Assembly: GCF_040939455.1 (NCBI RefSeq)
Contig: NC_134119.1
Span: forward strand, 73,393,638-73,457,637
DNA: 64,000 nt
DNA from: Microcebus murinus
Taxonomy: Eukaryota; Chordata; Mammalia; Primates; Cheirogaleidae
Direction: 5' to 3'
Part shown: piece after piece, positions 1-11,280 of the stretch
How positions within the stretch are numbered: position 1 is the first letter of the stretch
Layout: each line of letters starts with the position of its first letter
Notes under the pieces: generated by a model
Databases searched by the model: none
What the model was told of the DNA's origin: nothing
The model's input: only the letters and a program-made list of their open reading frames with translations
Position numbers and translations under genes: made by a program

Positions 1-1237
1 ACACAGTTAGCCCCCCGGATCAGAGTCTGCCCCTGAGAGAAAGTACCCTGACCAGGTTCACCTGTGGGTGGGTCGCGAGCTGGCGGCATTCAGAAGAGCG
101 AGGCCCGCAGTCTGTGCGGAAGACACCGGCACTCGGGTGTGTGTGGCGGCACAATTCACAAGCAGCTCCAGATGTTAAGCCAAGGAGAAGCCAGGGAGTT
201 CCCAACCCCCGAGGTGTCCTCAGCCCACGACTGGCTGCTGTGGGAATGCGAAGCCCGGCTCCTTGTCTCAGAGCGGGGATCCCAGGAGGATCAGGCTGAA
301 GCTGGGACTTGGCCTGAAAGTGTCCCCTCGCATGGCCACCCCCTTCCCCTTCCTGCTCCTCTACTCCTGGTGCCCCTCCATCCAGGGGCCAGACCTTAAA
401 GAGTCACCCGCAAGAGAATCCTGGTCCCAAAAGAGCCTTCTGGGGGACCGGTGCTGAGAGAGGTTGTGGGCATGGCCCGCTGGGGCTCTGCCTGACCCAG
501 GGCTGAGAGATGCAACCTCCCAGCTCTGGGTCCCTGCAGGGGAAGCGTTGGCAAGCACAGGGCCAGTCCTCCAAAGGCCCAGGTGCAGGGAGCCCAGGCC
601 AAGCAGCCACATCCACCGGACCCTCAATCTCAGTTTTCGGATGTTTTTGCCACTCTAAGGACCCGCAGGCCAGCTGGGCCTTCTGGCAGGACAGAGAGCC
701 CCGGAATCCGATGTGGAGAGCTGGGTGTACGTCCCCACGAGGAGGCGGTCCCCACCTCCGCGGCTCTCCCCTTGCGGGGGGAAAAGCAGCCGCGGGGCCT
801 CAGAGAAGACACCAGGCTGGGCCCCCACGGCACAGCGGGGGCACGTCCCCCGCAGGCCACTTAGCCATGGCCGCCACCAAAGATTCCTACGTGTAGCCCA
901 TAGAACCCCAAAAGCAACGGGACGAGTTCTGGTCACATACTCCCTCAAAATGACATCCTGGCCTTCTTCTGGAACTCCCTCCCCTCTCAGACTCTCAAGG
1001 TTTCCTCCAGCATGTCGGTTCCCACAGAGCAGACCTTTGGTCTGAGACCTGACAGTCCAGAAGCCACGCGTGCTGCCGCGTGACGGCGGTGTCGCGGCTT
1101 GGGACAAGAGGAGGCCCCACGGTGCGGGCTGGGGCGCCAGGCACCACGGCGGGCCCTCAGGGTGGGGGTGACCCCCACCCCGGGCCGCCGCCTCGCTCCC
1201 AGAAAGGGGACAGAACAAGAGGCAAAACAACAACAAC
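1..1237. repeat. 5S rDNA intergenic spacer, unit A (internally deleted)
   Basis: Spacer lying downstream of the first 5S gene (the gene reads leftward). It aligns to the fuller spacer copies at 13433-15926 but lacks three pieces: about 30 bp near 275-285, about 270 bp at position ~605 (the CTC/C-tract block of the full unit is gone), and about 960 bp at 866-877, which removes the short GC repeat, the TTAGGG-like motif and the L1 3' end. Open frames here are GC-rich artefacts that do not survive in the sibling copies. The left edge of the window cuts the unit, so its upstream part is not visible. Confidence 0.85.
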
Positions 1238-1243
1238 AAAAAA
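1238..1243 (-). terminator. Pol III terminator of 5S copy 1
   Basis: A run of six A on the plus strand, i.e. TTTTTT on the minus strand, starting six bases past the 5S 3' end. It is preceded by TGCTTC rather than by the direct T-run of a canonical gene. The run is shorter than in copies 2 and 3 (17 and 14 T), and beyond it the tract is broken into CAA triplets. Still long enough for Pol III release in principle. Confidence 0.75.
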
Positions 1244-1249
1244 GAAGCA

Positions 1250-1367
1250 GCCTACGGCACCCGGTATTCCCAGGCGGTCTCCCATCCAAGTACTAACCAG
1301 GCCAGACCCTGCTTAGCTCCCGAGATCAGACGAGGTCAGGCGTGTTCAGGGTGGTGTGGCCCTAGAC
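1250..1367 (-). rRNA. RNA5S: 5S ribosomal RNA gene, copy 1 (divergent, likely pseudogene)
   Basis: The minus strand reads as full-length 5S rRNA from GTCTAGGGCC to CCGTAGGC (118 nt, lacking only the final U tail). Against the mammalian 5S sequence as I know it there are eight substitutions: C6G, U12C, G25A, C30U, U33C, A49G, G64U and U112C. The C box (80-97) is intact; the A box (50-64) has a change at its edge (G64U). C6G places G opposite G in helix I, whereas U112C makes a new G-C pair. C6G, U12C and U112C are shared with copies 2 and 3, so they predate this array; the other five are private and fit a decaying copy at the array edge. The product would be the 5S RNA of the large ribosomal subunit, but I doubt this copy contributes. 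Confidence 0.88.
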
Positions 1368-1388
1368 GGCGGAGGGCGCCCCTGCCCC

Positions 1389-1400
1389 GCTCAAGAAGCC
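1389..1400 (-). promoter_or_regulatory. D-box-like upstream element of 5S copy 1
   Basis: GGCTTCTTGAGC on the minus strand lies at -33 to -22 relative to the 5S start. The human 5S D box (GGCTCTTGGGGC) sits at almost the same distance. The 12 bases are identical in all three units although the surrounding spacer differs, which suggests this promoter element was maintained. Whether it binds the same factor is inference. Confidence 0.65.
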
Positions 1401-1571
1401 GAGCCTCTCTGCGCTTCCCCGCCGCCTCCTCCCGCCCCAGGCCCCGCGCCGGGCCAGTCTGTTGAGTTCACAGGCCAGGTCCGGTGGGCTCTGAGGGACA
1501 GGGGTGACAGGCGGGGAGGGGCGGGGCAGGCAGGGAGCGGCGGACCGGGGTGGGGGGCTGTCTCTCTCTAT

Positions 1572-1591
1572 ACACACACACACACACACAC
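1572..1591. repeat. (AC)10 microsatellite
   Basis: Ten AC units followed by CTCACACTCA-type imperfect repeats. The same site has 14 units at 12639 and 16 at 16264. Confidence 0.95.
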
Positions 1592-2856
1592 TCACACTCA
1601 CTCACTCACACTCACATAAGATGCGCCTCCACGGCTGGACTCGCCAAGGTGGAGACCTTCCAGCCCCCTTCCTCTCCTTGCCTGGCCTCCTTCACCTACC
1701 CGCCCCCCACCCCCAGCTCCTGGCCGCCGCCACCGCCAATTGCGCACGCGCGGGTTGCCCGCCCTTTGACCCCAGGCAGGGGCCGCCCTCCCCCACAACC
1801 CCTTTCAGCTGCGCCCCCAACCCTGTGGGTGGGCTGCCGCCTATTCTCCATGGCCAGGGCTGGGGCACAGCACATAGGGGAGGGGAGCGAGTGTATGGGA
1901 CGTCTCTCTCTCTCTCTAGGGATGTGTCCCATGGGTGGGGTGGCGTGGTTTGTGGGGCGTGGTTTGTGGGGCTGCATTGGACCCATCAGCTTCGTTGAGG
2001 TCATTTCACTAATGAGTGCACCGGAAAGAGTTTCCTAATCCATCTGTGAGGGTGGCAACTGAAAGAGAATTTAAAAGCTGACAGAATAGGCGAAGAAAGG
2101 CATAGGAGATTTCCACACCCAGTAAGGAAGCCTTTCCCGAAATGGAAGAAAGAAACGAGCAAACAGAAACACCGGTAGCCCGCCAGGATCAGAGTCTGCC
2201 CCCGAGAGAAAGTACCCTGACCAGGTTCACCCGTGGGTGGGTGGCGAGCTAGCGGCATTCAGAAGAGCGAGGCCCGCAGTCTGTGCAGAAGACACCTGCA
2301 CTCGGGTGTGTGTGGCGGCACGATTCACAAGCAGCTCCAGATGTTAAGCCAAGGAGAAGCCAGGGAGTTCCCAACGCCCCAGGTGTCCTCAGCCCACGAC
2401 TGGCTGCTGGGGGAATGCGAAGCCCGGCTCCTTGTCTCAGAGCGGGACAACCAGGAGGTGTGACGTACACCCCGGGGTTCCCAGGAGGATCAGGCTGAAG
2501 CTGGGACTTGGCCTGAAAGTGTCCCCTCGCATGGCCACCCCCTTTCCTTCCTGCTCCTCTACTCCTGGTGCCCCTCCATCCAGGGGCCAGACCTTAAAGA
2601 GTCACCCGCAAGAGAATCCTGGTCCCAAAGGAGCCTTCTGGGGGACCCGTGCTGAGAGAGGTTGTGGGCATGGCCCGCTGGGGCTCTGCCTGACCCAGGG
2701 CTGAGAGATGCAACCTCCCAGCTCTGGGTCCCTGCAGGGGAAGCGTTGGCAAGCACAGGGCCAGTCCTCCAAAGGCCCAGGTGCAGGGAGCCCAGGCCAA
2801 GCAGCCTGTGGAAGAAGCCACCCCGGGAACACGACTGCAGGCCACGGCCCTTCCCA

Positions 2857-2885
2857 CCTCCTCCTCCTCCTCCTCCTGCTCCTCC
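2857..2885. repeat. (CTC)n tract followed by C-runs
   Basis: Polypyrimidine tract interrupted once by CTG, followed by runs of C to about 2920 and again near 2990-3002. The second C-run is the breakpoint of the 790-bp deletion in this unit. Confidence 0.9.
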
Positions 2886-3002
2886 ACCCCCCCCCCGACC
2901 TCCCACCCCCCCCCCGACATGGCGCAGGGCTCAGAGACACCTCAGACACTTGCTACCCAAAGTGCAAAGGGCATCAGTTGCTCCACCAAACCCCCCCCCC
3001 CC

Positions 3003-3391
3003 AGGTAGCCCAAGAATGGACACACGAGCACCACGTGCTCGTGCTCACCAGCAAATGGGTACGAACCGATGGACACCTAAGTGGACACAGAGGAATCACC
3101 TTCATCGGGTGGGTGTCGGGCGGGTGGGGGGAGGGGATGGGCATACACCTCCATTAGGAATGGGGTGGGTGCGCACCGACTGGGGGATTGGCGCACTTGA
3201 GGCTCTGACCCGAGGGGGGAGGCTGGGAGAGGGCAACGTACCTGACCTTAACATTGGTACCCCCACAATACGCTGGAACAACATCAGAGGTAAATGAATA
3301 AGAACACAGGGGGGAGGGGGGCGCGGGCAACACATGTCACCTTCATACTTGGACTCCCATCATCTGCTTGAAAAGAGAGAGAAAAGAAAAT
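3003..3391 (+). mobile_element. L1 3' end remnant in unit B
   Basis: Starts abruptly after the C-run at a point deep in the L1 3' region (CCCAAGAATGG then CAAATGGGTACGAAC) and runs through the G-rich 3' UTR and the ACCTTAACATTGGTACC terminus. A second shorter copy of the terminus follows (3310-3375), and then a purine-rich A-tail remnant. The proximal part present in units C and D is missing here because of the deletion. Confidence 0.8.
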
Positions 3392-3400
3392 GCAATCATA

Positions 3401-3404
3401 GAGA
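3401..3404. repeat. ERV target-site duplication, left copy (GAGA)
   Basis: GAGA directly precedes the left LTR and is repeated right after the right LTR at 11817-11820. Uninterrupted sibling units have a single GAGA at 15461-15464 and 19069-19072. Confidence 0.92.
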
Positions 3405-4086
3405 TGTCGACGGAAAAAAGCCAAACTCTGTAAAATAATTTTAAAGAGATTTATTCTGAGCCAAATTTGAGGACCATGACCCGGAGCCACTGCCTAGAGG
3501 CCTTGGGCAAGTGGACTCGCTGTGGCTGGGCTACAGTTCAGTTTTATACATTTTCAGAGAGGCAGGGGTTACAGGCAAAGTCACAAATCAATACATGAGA
3601 GGCATACATTGGTTTGGCCCAAAAAAGGTGGGACATCTCGAAGCGGGGGCTTACAGGTTATAGGTGGGTTTAAAGATTCTTTGGCTGGCAATTGGCTGAG
3701 AGAGTTAGTCTTTATCTAGAAGACCAGAAAAGATATGCTTACTTTAAGATAAGGGTATGAGCACTCTGGGAGGTCCAGACAGGAGGACACTTTAAATTTA
3801 CAATAGGCGCCTGCTAGGATGTTTTAAGATGGTTTAAATTTAAGAATAGGCATCTGCTAGGATGCTTGAGTTAAGACAGGGGCTTCTTATTTTTTAGGTG
3901 ATGTTAATGCCATACCAGAATCAGGTCAGGAAGTAAACCACTGCTTCGTTTGGTTAACAAAAGCCGCTTAGTGGGAATTTACTGTTTGTCAGCCTAACCC
4001 TGCTGGCCTCCTTACCATTTGCCAGCCTAACCCAGCTGGCCTCCTTAGGAAGGAGTTTTTAGCAAAAAATTAGAGTTCAGTCCTCA
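3405..4086 (-). repeat. 3' LTR of the ERV
   Basis: 682 bp, with the same ends as the other LTR. I see two differences from the 5' LTR: G at 3483 where the partner has A at 11213, and T at 3495 where it has A at 11225. A TATA box (TGTATAAAAC on the minus strand, 3541-3550) and an AATAAA signal (3450-3455) are intact. As the 3' LTR, its polyadenylation signal would end the proviral transcript. Confidence 0.93.
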
Positions 4087-4100
4087 GTTCCCCCTGTTGG
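4087..4100 (-). promoter_or_regulatory. Polypurine tract of the ERV
   Basis: The minus strand reads CAACAGGGGGAAC directly before the 3' LTR (TGAGGAC). A short purine run at this place primes plus-strand DNA synthesis in retroviruses. It is short and interrupted by C, so the exact primer limits are uncertain. Confidence 0.65.
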
Positions 4101-4148
4101 CCAAAGATTATTCCATGGAATGCATATGTAGGCCAATAACTAGCATGA

Positions 4149-4245
4149 GGTCCCACGGTGCTAGGAAGGCTCATTCCTAGAGATGTCTGGTCCCATGGTG
4201 CTAGGAAGGCTCATTCCTAGAGTTGTCTATCTGGTCGCATGGTGT
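4149..4245. repeat. 40-bp tandem repeat in the ERV interior
   Basis: Two copies of a 40-bp unit (4149-4188, 4189-4228), each with GCTAGGAAGGCTCATTCCTAG, of which AGGAAGGCTCATTCCT is an imperfect inverted repeat. A partial third copy follows (CTGGTCGCATGGTG). Confidence 0.85.
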
Positions 4246-7114
4246 TGTGAAATAGGCGGTGTTATATCTTAGGGGGGGGACATGACTCCACTTGATTTAA
4301 TAGCCAATTGTTAAAGGGGGCCAGATAGAGTCAGGCCTCCGGCCTACTCTGAAAAAAAAACATCTTGAACCAGATCTGTTTTGCGAGCTATCATGATCTG
4401 GGCCTTTGATTGATTTTTTTTCCTTTTCCTGTATCTGGTATAGCATTTACAGGAAACTTAATAAGAGTCATAGGTAGAATCAGAAGGTAACAAGCAGCCT
4501 AACCAGCCAAAAAAATCCTTTGCATGCATCATCATATTTTTTTTAATCAGACTTACAATGCGTTTACCCTCTGTATCAACAGTCAATTGAACTTTATGGT
4601 AAATTTTATTTGAGGATTACAAAACTGATACCAATTCAGAATCTAATAAATTTAATTTTTCCTCTGGACAATTAGTCTCCATAGGTATAACATCCTGAGG
4701 AGGGCATAAATTAAACTTGAGAAACATTTGATCTTTAATATTTTAAAGGCAAAGTTATAAAACTAATTTACCTACAACTTGTAGCAAAATATAAGCATTA
4801 TTAACAATTAAGCTAAGGAGGAAATTTAGTAATTTATAGTAAGGTGGCTGATAAATTACTTATTATATTTCTTTTTGGATAAATCCATAACTGATAAAAA
4901 TTATACTTAGTAAGTTCTAAGTCTATAGGAAGCAGAGAAAGACTTTTATGATTGGGATGGCTATCTGCAGCATGTGGCCTGAAAAGACGGAGTATCTTAT
5001 TTAGTATTCCTTTAGGCTTTTGTGTGTCCCTCCTTCATCTGGAGGGTCTAAACTAATTCCATCCCTCAGAATTGGCCCTTACAATCTGGCACGCCCCCTC
5101 TTCCAAGATATTCCCTGGGCTTAGAGGGAGGACATTTGAACAGGGCTTTGGCAGATTTCTATGGTTTTAAGGTCCCAGAGATCAGGTAAACTTGCTAATT
5201 ACTTAAAATTTGTCAGGACTCTGGAAAACAAAATAAAAGAGTTAGTAATGTTTTAAATAAAGAGTCTTTATATGAAAATTTAGTTCCGTCTCATGAGGTT
5301 TGAATTAGCTATACTCATGGTCATATCAGATTTTTAATTAAAGTCTTGGAATTTCGTTTTCTTTTAGTCCAGTGGTATATATAATCTCCAAAGTTATTAG
5401 AAACCAGTATTTAAGTGGATTTGTCAGTCCTTTCCATGGCCTTTACTTGAAGAAGCCAATTTTAGACTTAGCCAGAAAGAATCATTTTCTGAGATGAATC
5501 AAAGTAAAATAATAACTTAAAAGATGATAAAACTTGACCAGCCATGGTTACAGAGAGTCCAAATTGGTTATTTTGTGACATATAGCAATTTACCTAATAA
5601 CCATAATTATTACTGATAACACATACCAAGACATGTCAATATTTTACAATACTAGTATATTAATAATATACTTATAAGTACAGCCCAAAGAAAGTTAAAC
5701 ACCATTTTATATTTGATAATGTTCCCTGGATAGTTTTGACACATTAAAATAAATCTAAAGTCTGTCTTAGACTTTTGGTGATCCTAATGTGTAAAAAGCT
5801 AGTTTAAGGTCAAAAGGCTGGATTCAGAATTTAAGTTTTGGAAAGGTTGTCAAATATCAAAGGCTTAAAGCATTTGTGCATATATAATCACAAACCACTA
5901 TAAAATAATTTAACAAAGAGATAGATATCAAATAAATCTAAAGGTGATAAAGTTATATGGATACAAATCTTAACCCTTTTTTAGTTTTTCTAGTTAGTCA
6001 AAACCTAATAAAGAGAGCACAGAGATTATCTGACAAAGTATAAAATGTTTTACCAAAGCATAAAATGCCAATTACCAAAATTAAACAAAAACCTTTTGTA
6101 CTACACTACCTTTTATATTAAGAGGAAAAAAAACATGTTATAAAATCAAAATGAGTACACATCATGTTATTTCATTAAGAGTAAATTAATATTGACAGAA
6201 ATCTTTGTTTTAGCCAAAATTTTTTAATAAATTTTTTATAAACTTCATCCTCACCTGCACGTACCACAAACCATTTACAAAACATACCTTAAAACTTTCG
6301 ATTTTGTCCTAACATTCCCTTTTTCTAAATAACCATTCATTTTAGGACAAAAATTTCATGCAAGATCCTTTCTTTACATTATTCTTTCTGTTTAACCTTT
6401 CTTACCAAAATATATTTCTATATTCATTGTCCCTTTACATCTTTTTCTTACACAAGTGGAATTTTGTATTTTCTTTCTAAATTTATTTTGATTCAGCCCT
6501 TATTAGACAAAGTTACACATTTTAATAAGAACATTCTGTTTTATATTCTTTGGTACACCTTATATGTAGAATTACATACAATGACTAGAATTTTTATTTT
6601 TAGTAACTTTAAATTTTAGTGAAAACTTTAAAAAGTAGGAAGTCATGAATTGTTTATCCTAAGACACTTGTCATGAAACAAGATTGTAGGTTACTGTAAA
6701 ATTATAGCCAAATTAATAATTCAAATATATATATATTTTTTTAAGTGCCAAAATCCTATTTTTTTAGAGAAAGGAGACTCAGTGTCTCAAACAAGTATAA
6801 GACCTAAATAGACAGACTGCAGTACAAGTTAATAAGGAAGCTGAATCTGTGTCTTTTTTGCAGTTTATTAAAAGATGAATAAAAAATCTTGTTATTCCTA
6901 TTAATATCATATGACAATCTAGTTTAAAAGAGAAAGCCAAATTTCATTGTGTTAGTGTACTAATCATCAAAGTTAATTTTAATAAAATCTTATAAACAAA
7001 TCAATCTAATTTTAACCTATAAGACTATAAGACTTTTATAAACCTTTTATAACCTTTAACTTTTATATCTACTTAATTTTTAATGATCATTTACATATTG
7101 GATAAGTAGTTTCA
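4246..7114 (-). other. ERV interior, AT-rich, no gene seen
   Basis: About 2.9 kb with no open frame over 60 residues on either strand and no recognisable reverse transcriptase, integrase or envelope motif. It consists mostly of A/T-rich sequence with scattered T- and A-runs and an AT microsatellite near 6726-6738. It occupies the place where pol and env would sit in a complete provirus. Confidence 0.75.
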
Positions 7115-7575
7115 AAAAACCAATTAAACAAAATAATGGACTTAAACAGAACTCTAGAACAATTGGGCCTGACTTACATTTTATAGGACATTCTACCTCA
7201 AAACCACTGAATACACATTCTTCTCATTAACTCATAGGTCATTCTCTAAGATTGACCATATCCTAGGACAAAGCATATCTCAAACAATTTTTTTTTTTTT
7301 TTTAAAAAATAGAAATTATACCGTGTCTTTTTTCAGATCACAATGGAGTAAATGTAGAGATCGACCCTAACAGGAACTCTCATTTTTACACAAAATCATG
7401 GAAACTAAACAACCTTCTACTAAATGATCACTTCATAAATGAGGAAATCAAGATGGAAATCAAAAGATTTTTTTTTTTTTAACACAAGTTATCAAACACA
7501 AGTTGTCAAAACCTGTGGGACACAGCTAAAGCAGTCCTGAGAGGAAAGTTTGTTTCCATAAATGCCTATAAACAA
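7115..7575 (+). mobile_element. L1 ORF2 fragment inside the ERV
   Basis: Recognisable L1 ORF2 sequence from the end of the endonuclease domain to the start of the next region, opposite in strand to the ERV. Landmarks in order are GACTTAAACAGAAC, ATTGACCATATCCTAGGACA, CACAATGGAGTAAATG, CAGGAACTCTCATTT, ATGGAAATCAAAAGA and GCAGTCCTGAGAGGAAAG. The frame is broken by T-run expansions (7289-7304 and about 7467-7478) and small indels. It has neither an L1 5' nor 3' end, so it is an internal piece, perhaps acquired by recombination rather than by direct retroposition. Confidence 0.85.
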
Positions 7576-10500
7576 AATTATCTTTTAACAAACTAATACT
7601 TATGCTGTATAACATTTTATTAAAAGAATTTTTGTACAGAGTTGTTCTTCTTTTATCTAGAAGTTTTAATTACACGTACTAATCATAATGTCAACTCTTA
7701 GAAAAACTTAGGAAGTTAAATTAACTTTGAACTATTAGTCACCAATTGTATTAGTATTCCTAAATATAAGGCTATGAAGGTATAAACTTAAACTTATATT
7801 TAAGAACTGATGTTCTAGTACTTTACCTTATAAATGACCCATTTCTAAGGGACATATAATGACATTTTATGATTATTTTTTAACTTAACATGACTTTAAG
7901 ATTTATTTGTATTTATTGCATTTGTATTTACGTAATTCATCTATATTAGCAGCTTACTTAGATCCTAGCTATTAAAAGTTTAAGTTACTTTATTAACCAT
8001 TTTTATACCCTGTAAATTAGATATATATAACAGAACACGGATTAAAATACAAACTCAAATCTTATCAGAAACAATAAGCATTTAAATAAGACTTGTTATT
8101 TTAAACAAAATATAACATCACTTCTAAATTTTGTAAACATAGTAGTCATTTTAGAATATCTTGTTTAAAGGTATTTGCTAATTAGATCCTTCCAAAACAT
8201 CACATCCCCAAACAAAATCTATTGGCATCATAGGGGAATGTCTCTGGCACCCAAAGTTTGGGAGCAAAGGCCACTGTTCTCCTAAAGGCTTGCTGAAAAT
8301 CTACTGACATTAAAAGTAATAGGATTAATAAGAGAAGGACTTAAAACTTATACATGGACGTTTTTAGAATGAACACAAAGATGCAGGGGAAATTGTCCAT
8401 TTTTTATGTTTAAAGTATGGACAGCTGTGTAGAAAGATGATTGGACAAAAAGGATATGAGCTAATTCTAACAGGCTTAGTGGCAGAACCAGCAAGGCATT
8501 TTATATTTAGATTTTGCTTGGCCTCTTGAGTGTGCATTTTTCCCTTTTGGGTGTAGGACAAAGCCCTTTCTGGCATGGGGTTTTACAGTAAAACAAAGTA
8601 AAAACAAAGTAGGTCAGATAATTGCTTTATGGGCATTTTACATGAATAATTTTAGGTTTTATGGCTAGCTTTAGGGAAGAATTGGCACAAGAGGTGAGCA
8701 AGGTCAGAAAATTTTGCTTTTGAAGCCTTTATTTTAAGCTAGTTTTTTTTTTTTTTTAAATCCCATCAACATAAGATCTCCTGGCTGTAGACTGAGGAAA
8801 AAAACTTTCAGCACCATTTGTTAGCACCTCAAACAATGATACAAAGTGGTAACATGCTTTTTACATGAGGTTCAAGATTAAGCTGTTAAAAAAAACAAAC
8901 TATCTAAATGATCTCAAAACAATGTTTAGTGCATAAACTTTAGCACATTTATAGAGTAAGATTACTTTGAGAGTCTCATGGATTTTAGCCATCAGTCACT
9001 TTTTATCTTAAATTGCTATATAAAAATTAATAATTTAGAATTTTTTTTTAGGCAAAAACTCTATTACAGTAACACAATGTAATCATAACCAGCTAGATTG
9101 TAAAGAGTAGGACAAAAATGGACAAGACCAAGGTAAAACTAAAGCTTTCAATTTAAGTTCTTTACAACTTTCAGGACAACTTTGAATTCCTAACAGTACT
9201 GTTAAATGAGTTGAACACACCTTGTGCACCTCTCTACAGGCATTGAATGAGTGGAGGTAAACTATTTCTGCAGTTAGGATTAAAAGACCAAAACCAAAAT
9301 GTTTTTTTTTTTTATACACCTTTAACAATTAAATTTGGATTTTTTTTTCCTATACTTGGTGTTTTATTTATTCTAATTTGTTGACTCAGGTACATTTGCA
9401 TTTTTACCTTAAAGTTAAACACATAAGTATTTTTGTTGGTAACCCAGATTCAGTTAATATCATTTGACCAAATATTAAATTTACTTAACAAAAATCACCC
9501 ATTACATTTTTATCAAACCTTTACACCTCAAGAACTTAAAAATGTCCAGTAAAAGCCAGGCAAAAACAAATGTATGCTGACAGTTTGAAAGCATTTTTAC
9601 TATTACTTTACTAATAACACCTTATTTATTAATAATAACACAGCTTATTTACCAACAGTTACTAAATTCACATGAAGCATTTGGGTTTAATTTATGAGCG
9701 CTTCCTTAATTTTAAAACAGTCTGAAACCTATAAGCACAAACATGTGATACATGGACAGACATAAAACATACCCAAACATATACACTCTCTCAGACGCAT
9801 ACATACACACAAAGTTTCTGATAAATTTTACCTTAGAATGTTAGCCATGAAATGGTAACACAAACTCACCAGTCTGTAACAGAAAGCTGGATCTAAATTT
9901 CTTCTGATGAGACTGGAACTTGTACACCTGGCAAACTTTAGTTGACCTGATAGGTAACTTAATTAGACCTGTGGATCAAAGTTTTGGGTAAAGCAGTTTC
10001 TATGGCAGTTTGATTTTTTTCTTCAGTGCAAAATGAGTATTCTGTGTTAGCATTTTAGCTAGAACTGGCTGCAAGGTCTCCAGGCAGCCTTTCAATTGTA
10101 AATACCACAAACAATGAGTTATCTTAACATCACTAGAAAAAGTTAGCAGATTTTAGAGTAGCCAGAAAGGAAGAGAGATAGCTTGAGACATTTTAATAGT
10201 GGGGGGTCGACCATTTCAGCTCTGAATTTTTCTTGATGTAATTTTGCCCTTTCTTAAAACCTTGTGCACAAGAATTAGCTATAACCAGCTGGAGCCCTAG
10301 AAAACCTGGCATGCCTTTGAATCTTTTTGTTTACAAAAATACTTGCAAGTAGAGGTACCACAAACCAACTGGGGTGCCCCCAAAAGAGTCATTTTCCTTG
10401 CCCTTCCTCTTCTTTTTTTTTTCTTCAAGGAACCGAACTGCGGTCTAGGGTTTGGTGTCCTGGATCACAGTGTGCTGCTTGTGGGTGGGGCTCCTCAATG

Positions 10501-10990
10501 TTTCACCATTGAGTCGGTCCCACCCTCTTACGTGTCTCAGTTTCTCTCTCGGGGGTCTAGTACCTCCGAGAGGGCTCAAAACGCTGAGTGATCAGCTCTT
10601 ATGTGCGTTTCCTGAACGAGCCTTTTTTTAATTAATTTGTTGGGGGGTTCCCTGTGGGGCTACTCACGCCTTGGGGAATCGCCCCAGGCAACTCCCATTC
10701 AGGGCCCTGGTCACCCAGAGCTGCCTTAGGTCTGGGAGGAGAAAGCTGCCCCTTTTCTTCGGAGCTGAGAAACTCAGTCTCTCATCTATCTACAAATAGG
10801 ACAGTTGGGTTCCTTGCCAAATGCGCAGACAAGCCAATTGAAACTAGTTTTGAGAGGGAAAAAAAAGGCAACGGAGAAAGCCCTTTAGAGTGCACCTCCA
10901 AACCTAAATTAGGATCCCAAACAACAATTCCTAGGAAAAGAACCAGCTCAGAATAAACCAAGACCATCAACCAAAAGCGGGAGGTCCGGA
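7576..10990 (-). other. ERV interior, 5' half, no gene seen
   Basis: AT-rich to about 10200, then less so towards the leader. On the ERV strand the stretch 10200-10990 would hold the leader and start of gag. Frames here are short (for example 62 codons at 10782-10970 and 81 at 9083-9328) with no matrix, capsid or nucleocapsid zinc-knuckle pattern. Several T-runs of 8-16 bases are present. I see no SINE or other insertion in it. Confidence 0.7.
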
Positions 10991-10998
10991 TCTCAGGA

Positions 10999-11008
10999 GG
11001 ACTTACCA
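10999..11008 (-). promoter_or_regulatory. Probable major splice donor of the ERV
   Basis: The minus strand reads GACTGGTAAGTC: a textbook donor (G/GTAAGT) about 130 bases downstream of the 5' LTR, where simple retroviruses place their major donor. Use is inferred. Confidence 0.55.
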
Positions 11009-11112
11009 GTCCCGCTGAAGGAGAAGCTCGGAGTCCGAGGCCTAAAAGGGCCGTGCCGGTACCTGGCGCCGAGTCCGCGCTGCTCCTTAGGCGGTCCTGA
11101 GTCTTCTCTGAG

Positions 11113-11130
11113 ATCCTGCCGGCTACGCCA
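11113..11130 (-). promoter_or_regulatory. ERV primer-binding site, tRNA-Ser type
   Basis: On the minus strand TGGCGTAGCCGGCAGGAT begins four bases (ATTT) after the LTR end. It is the complement of a tRNA 3' end finishing in CTACGCCA. As I recall mammalian tRNA-Ser (AGA/UGA), it matches apart from one transition at the ninth base. The TGG start and spacing are as expected for a PBS. Confidence 0.75.
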
Positions 11131-11179
11131 AAATTGTCGACGGAAAAAAGCCAAACTCTGTAAAATAATTTTAAAGAGA

Positions 11180-11185
11180 TTTATT
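11180..11185 (-). promoter_or_regulatory. LTR polyadenylation signal AATAAA
   Basis: AATAAA on the minus strand about 50 bases before the LTR end, downstream of the TATA box by about 90 bases. The counterpart is at 3450-3455. Confidence 0.75.
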
Positions 11186-11270
11186 CTGAGCCAAATTTGA
11201 GGACCATGACCCAGAGCCACTGCCAAGAGGCCTTGGGCAAGTGGACTCGCTGTGGCTGGGCTACAGTTCA

Positions 11271-11280
11271 GTTTTATACA
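11271..11280 (-). promoter_or_regulatory. LTR TATA box
   Basis: TGTATAAAAC on the minus strand; the counterpart is at 3541-3550. It implies an RNA start about 25-30 bases further left. Confidence 0.7.

Larger units (their letters stand above)
1368..3404. repeat. 5S rDNA spacer, unit B, part left of the ERV
   Basis: Spacer upstream of 5S copy 1, colinear with 12421-15464. It has lost the block corresponding to about 13050-13240 (near position 1975) and about 790 bp at the C-tract near 3000, where the CTC/C-run is joined directly to the distal L1 3' end. It continues after the ERV at 11817, so unit B is one unit split by the provirus. Substitutions and C-to-T changes are more frequent here than between units C and D. 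Confidence 0.85.

Noticed and set aside
3522..3719. 65-codon frame repeated exactly at 11252-11449
   Set aside because: The identity is that of the two LTRs; the frame has no known homologue that I recognise.
7277..7310. A/T run as the tail of a separate SINE
   Set aside because: Sequence on both sides is continuous L1 ORF2, so the run is an expansion within the fragment.
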